From Muribaculaceae bacterium (GTDB taxonomy: Bacteria > Bacteroidota > Bacteroidia > Bacteroidales > Muribaculaceae), in the NCBI GenBank assembly GCA_023663365.1, contig JAMPHP010000001.1, positions 1,518,803 through 1,582,802 on the forward strand: DNA of 64,000 nt, read 5' to 3'. Shown piece by piece: positions 40,468-50,013 of this stretch (position 1 is the stretch's first letter; each line of letters starts with the position of its first letter). The notes under the pieces are model-generated. The model saw nothing but the letters and a program-made list of their open reading frames with translations. It did no database searches and had not been told where the DNA came from. Position numbers and translations under genes: made by a program.

Positions 40468-40499
40468 CAAAGATACAACTTATTTTGGATAAACACAAA
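40468..40499 (-). promoter_or_regulatory. promoter of the FGE-like operon
   Basis: On the minus strand TTTG (40496-40499) and TATCTTTG (40468-40475) are separated by exactly 20 bp. Confidence 0.8.
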
Positions 40500-40570
40500 A
40501 CATAGCGGCTTGTCAGTTCGTTATACCACCGACTTGACAAAATGGCAGACCGTGGCAGTGCACGGCGCTT

Positions 40571-40586
40571 TGGCGCGGTTTTTGCA
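40571..40586 (+). promoter_or_regulatory. sigma-54-like (-24/-12) promoter of groES-groEL
   Basis: TGGCGCGGTTTTTGCA matches the RpoN consensus TGGCACG-N4-TTGCA at all fixed positions but one, with GG and GC exactly ten bases apart. It lies 47 bp before the groES ATG. No TAnnTTTG element and no CIRCE inverted repeat were found in the gap. Confidence 0.6.
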
Positions 40587-40633
40587 GAACTATGTGCAGA
40601 ACAAAAAAAATATAAACTAACACATAATATACT

Positions 40634-40906
40634 ATGAAACTTAAACCACTGGCCGACCGCGTGCTCATCCAGCCCACAGCGGCCGAAGAAGTAACAGCTT
40701 CGGGCATCATCATCCCCGACTCAGCCAAAGAGAAACCCCTCCGCGGCACCGTGCTCGCCGCCGGCAACGGCACCAAAGACGAAGAAATGGTGCTCAAGGA
40801 AGGCGACAAGGTGCTCTACGGCAAGTATGCCGGCACTGAAATCGACCTCGACGGCGAAAAGGTGCTCATCATGCGCCAGAACGAAGTGCTCGCTGTTATC
40901 GAATAA
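40634..40906 (+). CDS. groES: co-chaperonin GroES
   Basis: A 90-aa GroES. It starts MKLKPLADRVLIQPTAAEEV, with the mobile loop ASGIIIPDSAKEKPLRGTVL that docks on GroEL and the closing strand KVLIMRQNEVLAVIE. The length is normal. It forms the heptameric lid of the folding chamber. It lies 24 bp before groEL in one operon. Confidence 0.97.
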   Translation: MKLKPLADRVLIQPTAAEEVTASGIIIPDSAKEKPLRGTVLAAGNGTKDEEMVLKEGDKVLYGKYAGTEIDLDGEKVLIMRQNEVLAVIE

Positions 40907-42562
<1,656 letters not shown>

Positions 42563-42586
42563 TCACATCACCAACTACCACATACA

Positions 42587-42628
42587 GCGCGGGCTGCATC
42601 CACCACCGATGCAGCCCGCGCTTTTTTT
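42587..42628 (+). terminator. intrinsic terminator of groES-groEL
   Basis: GCGCGGGCTGCATC (42587-42600) pairs perfectly with GATGCAGCCCGCGC (42608-42621), followed by seven T residues. Confidence 0.95.
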
Positions 42629-42679
42629 CGCCCACCTCGTATCAGCGACTATCAGAAATATGAAGTGAGATGGTTAAAG

Positions 42680-42696
42680 ATGTCCCTTCGGGACAT
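42680..42696. repeat. hairpin ATGTCCC-TTC-GGGACAT
   Basis: A perfect 7-bp stem. Its complement ATGTCCCGAAGGGAC also occurs at 4060-4074 among the RAYT-associated palindromes, so both may belong to one element family. Confidence 0.7.
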
Positions 42697-42727
42697 GCCT
42701 TTTATAATGAATTGCACCTCACACGCC

Positions 42728-42812
42728 GTGGCGGATCTCCGAATCCGCCACCACCCTACATTGGGGTATCTTGCTGCGCAAGCGCCAAGGCGATTACCGA
42801 ACCCAGGAAAGG
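42728..42812 (+). repeat. dispersed hairpin repeat, copy B
   Basis: Stem GTGGCGGAT/ATCCGCCAC closes the same CTCCGA loop as copy A1 (42728-42751). The tail is CACCCTACATTGGGGTATC, then an extra segment with two hairpins (CTTGC-TGC-GCAAG and CGCC-AA-GGCG), then ACCGAACCCAGGAAAGG. The interval 42563-42912 holds the groEL terminator, this repeat and the 42680 hairpin, and no gene. Confidence 0.85.
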
Positions 42813-42912
42813 CAAAAACGGGCACAAGCCGAAATGGCGGTGCACAAGGTGCTGACTTTACGACTTGTAAAAAACACGTAAAATTTTATTCTAACCAAAC
42901 ATCCGACGCCTC

Positions 42913-44700
42913 TCAGCGCACAAACTTGATTGCTGCACCTGCGGCAGTGGCGAGGTAGACGCCTGCCGGGAGGCTGTCGAGCGATATGTTGGTATCGCAG
43001 CCGCTGTAGATTGTGGTTCCGGCTACATTGACAATCCTGAGCTGCGCACCGGTCGGGTTGATGATCGTGCGGCCCGCAAGGGTGATAGTGCTCGCCTCGG
43101 CATCGGCAACAGAGGTGCCGGTGATCGACTGATCGGTAGCGATGAGCATCTGAGGAGCCAGCTCGGGAGTGGAACTGTGCTCGCTTGCCACATAGTTGGA
43201 GAGCGTGCCCCAACGCTGCGGCGTGCTTATGCGGAAGGTTAGGTGAGCTGCACCCTCCTTGATTTTCTGCTTGGCCCACTCGGTCACATCCCAGCCTATC
43301 CACTTTTTGTGCAAGCCTGCGGTGAGCACAGTCGAAGCCACGGGCTCGAAAGAATGCTGCGCATGTGTGCTCCACTTCAGCTTTGAGTCGTAGACCTTGG
43401 TGTTGCCCTCGATGTCGAGGCGCTCTATGCCATCCATGGGGCGCTTCTCACCCGAGCGTGTGCCAAGGGTGTAGGAGTCGAAGAAAACCCTCACGGCAAT
43501 GCGGCCTGCGGCATCGGCATCTATTCCGGCTGTGGGAAAAGAAAGATAGATTTTACGACCCCAGTTGTCGCCGTTTTTAAGCTGAAGCGTCTCGCCGTCG
43601 GTGTAGCTGTTCTCCTTGTATGCCTCGTGGATATAGCCGTCGAAATCGGGCTTTACGGTCTTGTCGGCCACACCCACGGTGATACCGGCGGGGAGAACCG
43701 CTGTAAGGCCATTGGCGTCGGTAAGGTTCTCGACGGCGAATTGCACGTCGGCGTTTCCGGCCTCGGCCTCAATCAGCATAGGGGCTTCCTTGAGAGCAGG
43801 GTGCGCCAGTGAGCTGCCGCCGGCCGTGGCCTCGAGCCCGAAGGGATAGTGCCCGGCTCGGAAAGCCACAAGGACAGAAGCTTTTTCGCCCTCAAGCACC
43901 AAAGGCGATACCGGAGTGAGTGTACACTCAAAGGGTACTTCCACGCCGAGCACGTCGGCTGCTACCTCGAGGAAAATCTGAGCCATACGGCGCTGAATGT
44001 GCGAGGCGCTGCCACGCAGTGGGTGCCAGCCATACTTCACGCCGGCAATGGTCTCGGTGTCGTGGGCCATGGCGATGCTCGGCTGAGTCTCCCCGGCGGC
44101 CACATCATCTTTCGAGAAACCGATATTGGTGTCGAACTCCACCAGCGGGAAGCCCCACTTTTCAGCCAGCTTGCGCACGGCGGGGTTGTAGGTAGTGCGG
44201 CTGTCGTGCCAGTGTGTGCACAGCACTATCTTCACAGGCTTGCCGTCGGCGCTGCCGTAGTATTTCGACTCGGGGTTGTCCTTCAGTGCGCGGCAGTCGG
44301 CTATATATCGCTTGATCACATAGTCGTAGGCCACGGAGTAGTCGGTGGTCGTGGCAATGTTGGTGTAGTCCTCCCAGCTTTCCTTGAGCCACTGCTCGTT
44401 TGCCACATTCTGGTTGTGCACGTGTCCGATTACAAAGACGTCGGTGCGGTCGAGCTCGGCTGTAGTATAGAAAGTGCCGGAGTTCATGCGTCGTGCCGTG
44501 TGGTAGATGGCCTCGCCGCTGACGGCCTTGTTGATGGCTTCGGCATCGAGGTCCTCGCAGGCTATCTCGAACCATCCGTTCTCGGGTATGGCGAACGATG
44601 CGCCGGTGAGCAGGAGCACAGGGCGGCCGCCGGCATCAGTAGCCGCAGCTGTGCCACATGCAAGAGCAAGAGCACAGATTGCGCTTATTATCTTATTCAT
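42913..44700 (-). CDS. secreted SGNH-like protein with CBM96/DNRLRE-type module and sorting tail
   Basis: A 595-aa exported protein. A signal peptide (ISAICALALACGTAAA) precedes an SGNH-like domain (VLLLTGASFAIPENGWFEIA, then DVFVIGHVHNQNV and KIVLCTHWHDSRTTYN), similar to Bacteroidetes DUF5040-type lipase-like proteins. Residues about 360-500 match DNRLRE/CBM96 modules: GRKIYLSFPTAGIDADAAGR, IGWDVTEWAKQKIKEGAAHL and a closing LAPQMLIAT. The C-terminus (LRIVNVAGTTIYSG, then LPAGVYLATAAGAAIKFVR) looks like a sorting tail. Its start overlaps the end of the GH3 gene, so it is part of the leftward PUL operon. It may deacylate or bind the polysaccharide. Confidence 0.7.
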   Translation of the reverse strand: MNKIISAICALALACGTAAATDAGGRPVLLLTGASFAIPENGWFEIACEDLDAEAINKAVSGEAIYHTARRMNSGTFYTTAELDRTDVFVIGHVHNQNVANEQWLKESWEDYTNIATTTDYSVAYDYVIKRYIADCRALKDNPESKYYGSADGKPVKIVLCTHWHDSRTTYNPAVRKLAEKWGFPLVEFDTNIGFSKDDVAAGETQPSIAMAHDTETIAGVKYGWHPLRGSASHIQRRMAQIFLEVAADVLGVEVPFECTLTPVSPLVLEGEKASVLVAFRAGHYPFGLEATAGGSSLAHPALKEAPMLIEAEAGNADVQFAVENLTDANGLTAVLPAGITVGVADKTVKPDFDGYIHEAYKENSYTDGETLQLKNGDNWGRKIYLSFPTAGIDADAAGRIAVRVFFDSYTLGTRSGEKRPMDGIERLDIEGNTKVYDSKLKWSTHAQHSFEPVASTVLTAGLHKKWIGWDVTEWAKQKIKEGAAHLTFRISTPQRWGTLSNYVASEHSSTPELAPQMLIATDQSITGTSVADAEASTITLAGRTIINPTGAQLRIVNVAGTTIYSGCDTNISLDSLPAGVYLATAAGAAIKFVR

Positions 44701-46903
44701 TTGCAGTGAGTAGTGATTGTTTTACCTTAATATTTACAGATGACCGCACGTCGTCGGAAGCGGCAGCGGCATGGATTGTGTACTCATCGTCGTCGAGGCG
44801 CCATGCGCGGCGGCGGTCGTCGTAGTAAGCGAGCTTAGCCACAGGAATTTGCGCCTCGAACACTGCTTTTGTGCCCTTGTCGACGCTTTTCTTGCAGAAG
44901 CCTTTGAGTTCTTTTGCAGGACGGGGAAGAGCAGGATGCTTCTGCGACACGTAGAACTGCACCGTCTCGGCACCGTCGAGAGCACCCTTGTTGGCAACCT
45001 CAACCTGCACACGGATAGTGTCGGCACTGTCGTACACCTTCTTGTCGGCCACCACGCGGCCATAGTCGAAGCTCGTGTACGACAGCCCGTGGCCGAAGGC
45101 AAAGAGTGCCGGGCGGCGCATGGTGTCGTGCCAGCGGTAGCCGAGCATGATGCCTTCATCGTAGTGCACGGTGCCGTCGATGCCGGGGTAGGTACGCTCG
45201 CCGCCATTGTGGGCGGGGTAGTCGGCAAGTGAGGCGCCGATGGAGAACGGCAGCTTACCCGACGGATTGACCTTGCCTGAAATCACAGCGGCCAAAGCAT
45301 GGCCACCCATCGAGCCGAGGTACCACGACTGCATCACCGCCGGCACAGAAGCCAGCCAAGGCATCTCCACAGCATTTCCCGAGGTGATGATCACAGCAGT
45401 CCGCGGATTGGCTTTCGCGATGGCTTTTACCAACTCATCCTGGCCGAAAGGCAGATGATAGAACCGACGGTCGTCGCCCTCGCAATCCTGCGTGTAATTC
45501 TTATTCAAGCCGCCGAAGAAGAGCACTACATCGGCACGCGCCGCCAACTCGACGGCAGCTTCGCGGAGCGAGTCGGCATCGTAGGCCGACGGCAGCTCGC
45601 GGGAGTAGTCGGGCTCACCCGAGGCATAGCCGAGAGCAAACTCCACATCGTCGCCGTAGACTGCGCGGATGCCGTCGAGTGCCGACACCTCCACACGAGG
45701 CTTAAGCTCCGATGAGCCGCCACCTATCGAGAGCTTCTTCACCGCATTCTCGCCTATCACGGCTATGCGGCAGCTTCCGGGAGCGATGGGAAGGAAGGAC
45801 TTCTCATTCTTAAGCAGCACTATACCCTCCTCCGCCACTCGGCGTGCGGCATCGAGGTGAGCCTCGGTGTGCATGGCGCCGTAGGGTCGCCGGCGGTTCA
45901 TGTTCGTGCGCATGTTCAGGCGCAGGATGCGCCGCACCTTATCGTCGAGCACACTCTCGGGGAGCTCGCCGGCAAGTATCATCTTCTTGAGAGGCTGCGC
46001 CATGAAGTAGTTGTCGTAGGCCGAGCTCACGCCCCATGTCAGGCCGTTTGTCCACGAGCCCATCTCCATGTCGAGGCCATTGAGGGCGGCCTCACGGGTG
46101 TCGTGTGCCGAGCCCCAGTCGGTGATCATCACGCCGTCGAAGCCCCACTCGCCTTTGAGAATTTTGTTGACGAGAGTATCGTTGTGCGTGCAGAATGTGC
46201 CTTTGTAGCGGTTGTAGGAGCCCATCACCGCCCACACTCCGGCATCGACACCGGCTTTGAAGGCCGGCAGATAGATTTCGTTGAGTGCGCGCTCATCGAC
46301 ATCGACATTCACATTATCGCGATTGTGCTCCTGATTGTTGAGGGCGAAGTGCTTGATGCAGGCCGCCACGCCGTTGCTCTGCAGCGCCTTGATATATGGC
46401 ACCACCATGGCTGCGGCAAGGCACGGGTCCTCGCCCATATACTCAAAGTTGCGCCCGCTCAGCGGCGTGCGGTAGATGTTCACACCCGGGCCGAGCATCA
46501 CATCTTTTTTTCGGAAGCGGGCTTCGCGCCCAACGGTCATGCCATAGTCGGCGGCAAGCGAGGGGTTGAATGTGGCCGCAAGGCATGTGAGTGCCGGCAT
46601 CGCGGTGCATGAGTCGTTGCTCCACCCGGCGTGCTGCCAGTCGTCCCAGGTAAATTCCATGCGCACGCCGTGGGGGCCGTCGCTCATCCATATCTCGGGT
46701 ATGCCCAGGCGCGGACAGCCTGGAGTGCTGAACTTCGACTGTGCGTGCACCATGGCTATTTTCTCGTCGAGAGTCATGCGCGAGAGGGCGTCGTCGATAC
46801 GCAACTCCACCGGCAGGCTCTCGTCGAGATATGGCAGCGCCTCCTCCGACACAGCCGGAAGCGCCACGGCGCAGGCAAGAATAAGTGTTGATAATAATCG
46901 CAT
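44693..46903 (-). CDS. GH3 beta-glucosidase
   Basis: A 736-aa exported glycoside hydrolase. Residues 1-21 are a signal peptide (LLSTLILACAVALPAVSEE). The GH3 N-domain has IPEIWMSDGPHGVRMEF and ACIKHFALNNQEHNRD (KHF substrate site); the nucleophile aspartate lies in GVMITDWGSAHDTREAAL. The alpha/beta sandwich contains IAVIGENAVKKLSIGGGSSE, and the C-terminal fibronectin-III-like domain starts AETVQFYVSQKHPALPRPAK. It removes terminal glucose from oligosaccharides, presumably in the periplasm. The start is the ATG at 46903; a longer frame runs over the upstream gene. It ends overlapping the SGNH-like gene by 8 bp. Confidence 0.93.
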   Translation of the reverse strand: MRLLSTLILACAVALPAVSEEALPYLDESLPVELRIDDALSRMTLDEKIAMVHAQSKFSTPGCPRLGIPEIWMSDGPHGVRMEFTWDDWQHAGWSNDSCTAMPALTCLAATFNPSLAADYGMTVGREARFRKKDVMLGPGVNIYRTPLSGRNFEYMGEDPCLAAAMVVPYIKALQSNGVAACIKHFALNNQEHNRDNVNVDVDERALNEIYLPAFKAGVDAGVWAVMGSYNRYKGTFCTHNDTLVNKILKGEWGFDGVMITDWGSAHDTREAALNGLDMEMGSWTNGLTWGVSSAYDNYFMAQPLKKMILAGELPESVLDDKVRRILRLNMRTNMNRRRPYGAMHTEAHLDAARRVAEEGIVLLKNEKSFLPIAPGSCRIAVIGENAVKKLSIGGGSSELKPRVEVSALDGIRAVYGDDVEFALGYASGEPDYSRELPSAYDADSLREAAVELAARADVVLFFGGLNKNYTQDCEGDDRRFYHLPFGQDELVKAIAKANPRTAVIITSGNAVEMPWLASVPAVMQSWYLGSMGGHALAAVISGKVNPSGKLPFSIGASLADYPAHNGGERTYPGIDGTVHYDEGIMLGYRWHDTMRRPALFAFGHGLSYTSFDYGRVVADKKVYDSADTIRVQVEVANKGALDGAETVQFYVSQKHPALPRPAKELKGFCKKSVDKGTKAVFEAQIPVAKLAYYDDRRRAWRLDDDEYTIHAAAASDDVRSSVNIKVKQSLLTANE

Positions 46904-46916
46904 TGTAGTCGGTTGT

Positions 46917-48311
46917 TTACATGAAGTACTGGCCGTAGGCACGCAGGCGTGAGCGGAGCTCATCGGTGTCGACGGCGTGAACGTCGGGGCGGCGCGACTG
47001 AAGCGCAAGATGCGCTGCAAGCCCCGCTGCCTCACCGGTGACAAGACACGGGGGCATCACGCGCAGGCTGCCGTAGGCTTCCTCGTCGGTGGATATGCAG
47101 CGCCCGGCGGTGAGCACGTTTGTCAGCTTGGCAGGAGTGAGGCAGCGGTAAGGGATACCGTGCGACTCACCGCGGCCGTAGTGTGTCTCGGGATAGTTGG
47201 TCTTATGCACGTCGATGAAGTAGCAGTTACGCCCGATTTCGTCGTCGAAGGAGCGGCGGCCGTGCCAGTCGGCGGCGGTGAACACATAGTCGCCCACGAT
47301 GCGGCGGCTGTCGCGTATGCCGGGTATGATGGCCGTCTTGATGATGAAAGCATTGCCGAATGTCTCAGGGCGGTATTCCTTGAGTATCTCGAGGTGCTGC
47401 TCGGCAATCTGCCGGCCAAGTATCATGGCATCGGAGAGTGCCTGCGGATCGGTGGTGTCGGCAATTTCGATGTGGTTTGCGTTGAACTGCACCACATCCG
47501 GCCCTATCAGGTTGCTGCAGCAATGGGTGTCGAGCAGTGGGTAGCGGCCGGTCTTGAAAGCTCGCGCCGAGGGTGAGTCGGGGTTGAGCCCCGAGTGCAG
47601 GTTCGGTCCATGCTGATAGGCGTAGCTGTCGACATTTGCCACAGAATAGCATAGCGTGGACTTCTGGAGCTTGCCCTCGGAGTCGCCCTTCATGTAGTCA
47701 GCACCCGCCCATGCGGCCACATCGCCGTCGCCGGTGGCATCGATGTAGACCTTGGCCTTATAGGCCGTGAGGCCGTCCTTATTGGCCACGACAAGAGCAT
47801 CCACACGCCCGTCGGACGCCATCTCCACGGCAGCAACCCGCGAGAAGAAAAGAACCTTGGCACCTGCGCCTGTGACCATGCGGTCGTACACGGCGATAAG
47901 ATGCTCGGGGTTGATACTCACCCAGTCGAGGCGGTCGGTGCCTTCGTGAGGCACACCTTTGCGGGCCTCCATGAAGATTTTCTCGGCAAGACCGCGGTAG
48001 ATGATTTTCTCGCCGTCGGAGAAGGGGCACCATGCAGGCACCATACCTGCCGTGCCGAGGCCTCCGAGCACGCCCATGGCCTCGATGAGAAGAACCTTGG
48101 AGCCTTCGCGGGCGGCGGCGATGGCGGCTGTGCAGCCCGAGGGGCCGCCGCCGACCACGATCACATCCCAGTCGGAATTGACTTTCACCTTGCGCTTCGA
48201 CAGCGACATTTCTGCCGGTGCCGCTGCGGCGTGTGCCCATCCCGGCACGGCGGCAAGGGCTGCCGCCGCGCCTGCGTACTTCAGAAAATTACGTCGTGAT
48301 ATATCTGCCAT
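46917..48311 (-). CDS. FAD-dependent oxidoreductase with Tat signal
   Basis: A 464-aa FAD_oxidored-type protein. The Tat motif ISRRNFLKYAGAAAALAAVP opens the chain, indicating export as a folded flavoprotein. The Rossmann dinucleotide site is DVIVVGGGPSGCTAAIAAAR, followed by LLIEAMGVLGGLGTAGMVP. Later blocks are VYIDATGDGDVAAWAGADYM, RDSRRIVGDYVF and VLTAGRCISTDEEAYGSLRV, all typical of this family. Substrate unknown; oxidation of a sugar is plausible from context. It sits 7 bp after susD and 13 bp before the GH3 gene. I start at 48311 to keep the Tat motif at the N-terminus. Confidence 0.88.
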   Translation of the reverse strand: MADISRRNFLKYAGAAAALAAVPGWAHAAAAPAEMSLSKRKVKVNSDWDVIVVGGGPSGCTAAIAAAREGSKVLLIEAMGVLGGLGTAGMVPAWCPFSDGEKIIYRGLAEKIFMEARKGVPHEGTDRLDWVSINPEHLIAVYDRMVTGAGAKVLFFSRVAAVEMASDGRVDALVVANKDGLTAYKAKVYIDATGDGDVAAWAGADYMKGDSEGKLQKSTLCYSVANVDSYAYQHGPNLHSGLNPDSPSARAFKTGRYPLLDTHCCSNLIGPDVVQFNANHIEIADTTDPQALSDAMILGRQIAEQHLEILKEYRPETFGNAFIIKTAIIPGIRDSRRIVGDYVFTAADWHGRRSFDDEIGRNCYFIDVHKTNYPETHYGRGESHGIPYRCLTPAKLTNVLTAGRCISTDEEAYGSLRVMPPCLVTGEAAGLAAHLALQSRRPDVHAVDTDELRSRLRAYGQYFM

Positions 48312-48318
48312 GGCTGTA

Positions 48319-49992
48319 TTATTCAAGATAGTGGTCAGAACCTTCCCAACCCGGATTTTGAGTGAGGACACCCTCGGAGAGCTGTATCTCGGAGAGGGGG
48401 ATGGGCAGGAAGCCGCGTGTCTCGGGGCGGAAGCTCACCGTCTTTTTGCGGGGCAGACGGCGGTCGTAGACCTGCACCTCGGTCTGATTGTCGGTGATGA
48501 GATGCTCGTCGTGCCAGCGGAGGAGGTCATAGTAGCGCACACCCTCGAAGGCGAGCTCGAAGCGGCGTTCGTTCTTGATGTTGTCGAGAGTGGGAGGCAC
48601 CGAAGCCAGACCGGCACGTGTGCGCACACGGTCGAGGTAGCTCTGAGCCTCGGGAGCACCGAGCTCGGCAGCCATCAGAAGCACATCGGCGAAGCGGATG
48701 AGGATGCAGTCCTGCGTGTTGGTGAGCTGGAAGTTGGTCTCTGTCATGCCGTAGAGCTCCACGCTGTAGCCCACCACATTGGTGTGGGTGGCATCGGTAT
48801 AGACATTCACCGGGCAGTGCTTTTTGTTGATAAAGTAAGTCTCATCCATCTGGTTGCCGCCGCCCTTGGAGTAGAGGCGCATCTCTTTCTTATCCTGAGT
48901 GTTGATGATGGAGCCTTTCTTGCGGAGGTCGGCATCGTCCCAGTCGTTCCACAGCACGGGATTCACTGTGCCGAATCCCCAGCCCTGACCGAAGGGGAAG
49001 GTGAGGGTGTAGTTCGACTGGCCGCGCACGCCGTAGTAGAGGCAGTACTGGTTGCATTTCTGAGGTGTCACATCCCAGGTGCCGAGGGTTGAGTACTTCA
49101 CTGCGAAGACCTCCTCGATGTTGCCGTCGCCGGCCCAATTGAGGCCGTTGTCGGCGGTGTAGTTGTAGTCCTGCACGTATGAGTAGGGCCAAAGGTTGCG
49201 GAAGTCGGGCACGAGGTCGTGGCCGGAGTTGCGGATGCAGTCGTCGAGCCAGTCCAGCACGTCGGCCTTGGTCACTTCTCCGCCATCGGCAAGAGGCATG
49301 GTGGAGGTGCGGTAGTAGCCGGTATAGAACATGAACACACGTGCCATGAGCGCCTCGGCAGCCCAGCGGGTGATGCGGCCAAGGTCGGCGGCAGGTGCAT
49401 CGGTAGCTTTGACCGCAGGAATATAGTCGATGGCCGCCTTAAGGTCGGACGCGATAAGGGCGTAGGTCTCCTCGGCCGGGGTGCGGGGAATGTTGACGGC
49501 CTCGGGGGTGGTGATCAGAGGCACCTCACCGAACATCAGCGAGAGGTCGTAGTAGAAATATGCGCGCAGGAAGCGGGTCTGCCCCTCCACATAGCGGCGC
49601 TCGTCGTCGCTGCCCCACTTGATGCGGTCGAGCACCGAAAGCAGGAAGTTGGCACGGTACACACCGAAGTAGCGGGCACGCCAGCCGTTGCGGAACATAT
49701 CCTCGCTCGACTTCTTGAATTGGTCGATAGCCTTTGTGGAGAGGTCGGCGGGGTCGCCGCCGCCGAAGCAGTTGTCCGACATCAGCTCGCCTATGAAGTA
49801 GGTGGAGCAAAGAGGCTCGATGCGCCCGAGGATAGAGTAGACACCCGTGAGGAGCTGCTCGGCATCGTCGACGGTCTCGGGGTAGTTGCCGGTGTCCTTC
49901 TTGGTTTTGTTCTGCGAGTCGAGGAAGTCCTCGCAGGAGCTCAGTGCCATGGCTGCCAGCACGGCAAGCACGGCTGCATATATCTTGTTCAT
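48319..49992 (-). CDS. SusD-like glycan-binding lipoprotein
   Basis: A 557-aa RagB/SusD-family lipoprotein. The lipobox is AMALSSCEDFLDS, with Cys about residue 20 and acidic residues after it, as in surface-exposed Bacteroidetes lipoproteins. TPR-like helices include YVEGQTRFLRAYFYYDLSLM and LGRITRWAAEALMARVFMFY. The C-terminus holds LIRFADVLLMAAELGAPEAQ, FELAFEGVRYYDLLRWH and FLPIPLSEIQLSEGVLTQNP, all family hallmarks. It captures oligosaccharides over the SusC channel. A start at 50007 is also possible. It follows susC by 21 bp. Confidence 0.95.
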   Translation of the reverse strand: MNKIYAAVLAVLAAMALSSCEDFLDSQNKTKKDTGNYPETVDDAEQLLTGVYSILGRIEPLCSTYFIGELMSDNCFGGGDPADLSTKAIDQFKKSSEDMFRNGWRARYFGVYRANFLLSVLDRIKWGSDDERRYVEGQTRFLRAYFYYDLSLMFGEVPLITTPEAVNIPRTPAEETYALIASDLKAAIDYIPAVKATDAPAADLGRITRWAAEALMARVFMFYTGYYRTSTMPLADGGEVTKADVLDWLDDCIRNSGHDLVPDFRNLWPYSYVQDYNYTADNGLNWAGDGNIEEVFAVKYSTLGTWDVTPQKCNQYCLYYGVRGQSNYTLTFPFGQGWGFGTVNPVLWNDWDDADLRKKGSIINTQDKKEMRLYSKGGGNQMDETYFINKKHCPVNVYTDATHTNVVGYSVELYGMTETNFQLTNTQDCILIRFADVLLMAAELGAPEAQSYLDRVRTRAGLASVPPTLDNIKNERRFELAFEGVRYYDLLRWHDEHLITDNQTEVQVYDRRLPRKKTVSFRPETRGFLPIPLSEIQLSEGVLTQNPGWEGSDHYLE

Positions 49993-50013
49993 AGTGTGAT
50001 TACTCATTATATA

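Noticed and set aside
40441..40470. Longer start (40470) for the first FGE-like gene
   Set aside because: The TATCTTTG element at 40468-40475 overlaps it; the signal peptide begins cleanly at 40440.
40491..40633. CIRCE/HrcA operator upstream of groES
   Set aside because: No TTAGCACTC-N9-GAGTGCTAA inverted repeat is present.
46904..47044. Extended N-terminus of the GH3 protein
   Set aside because: It overlaps the end of the oxidoreductase gene in another frame and would bury the signal peptide.
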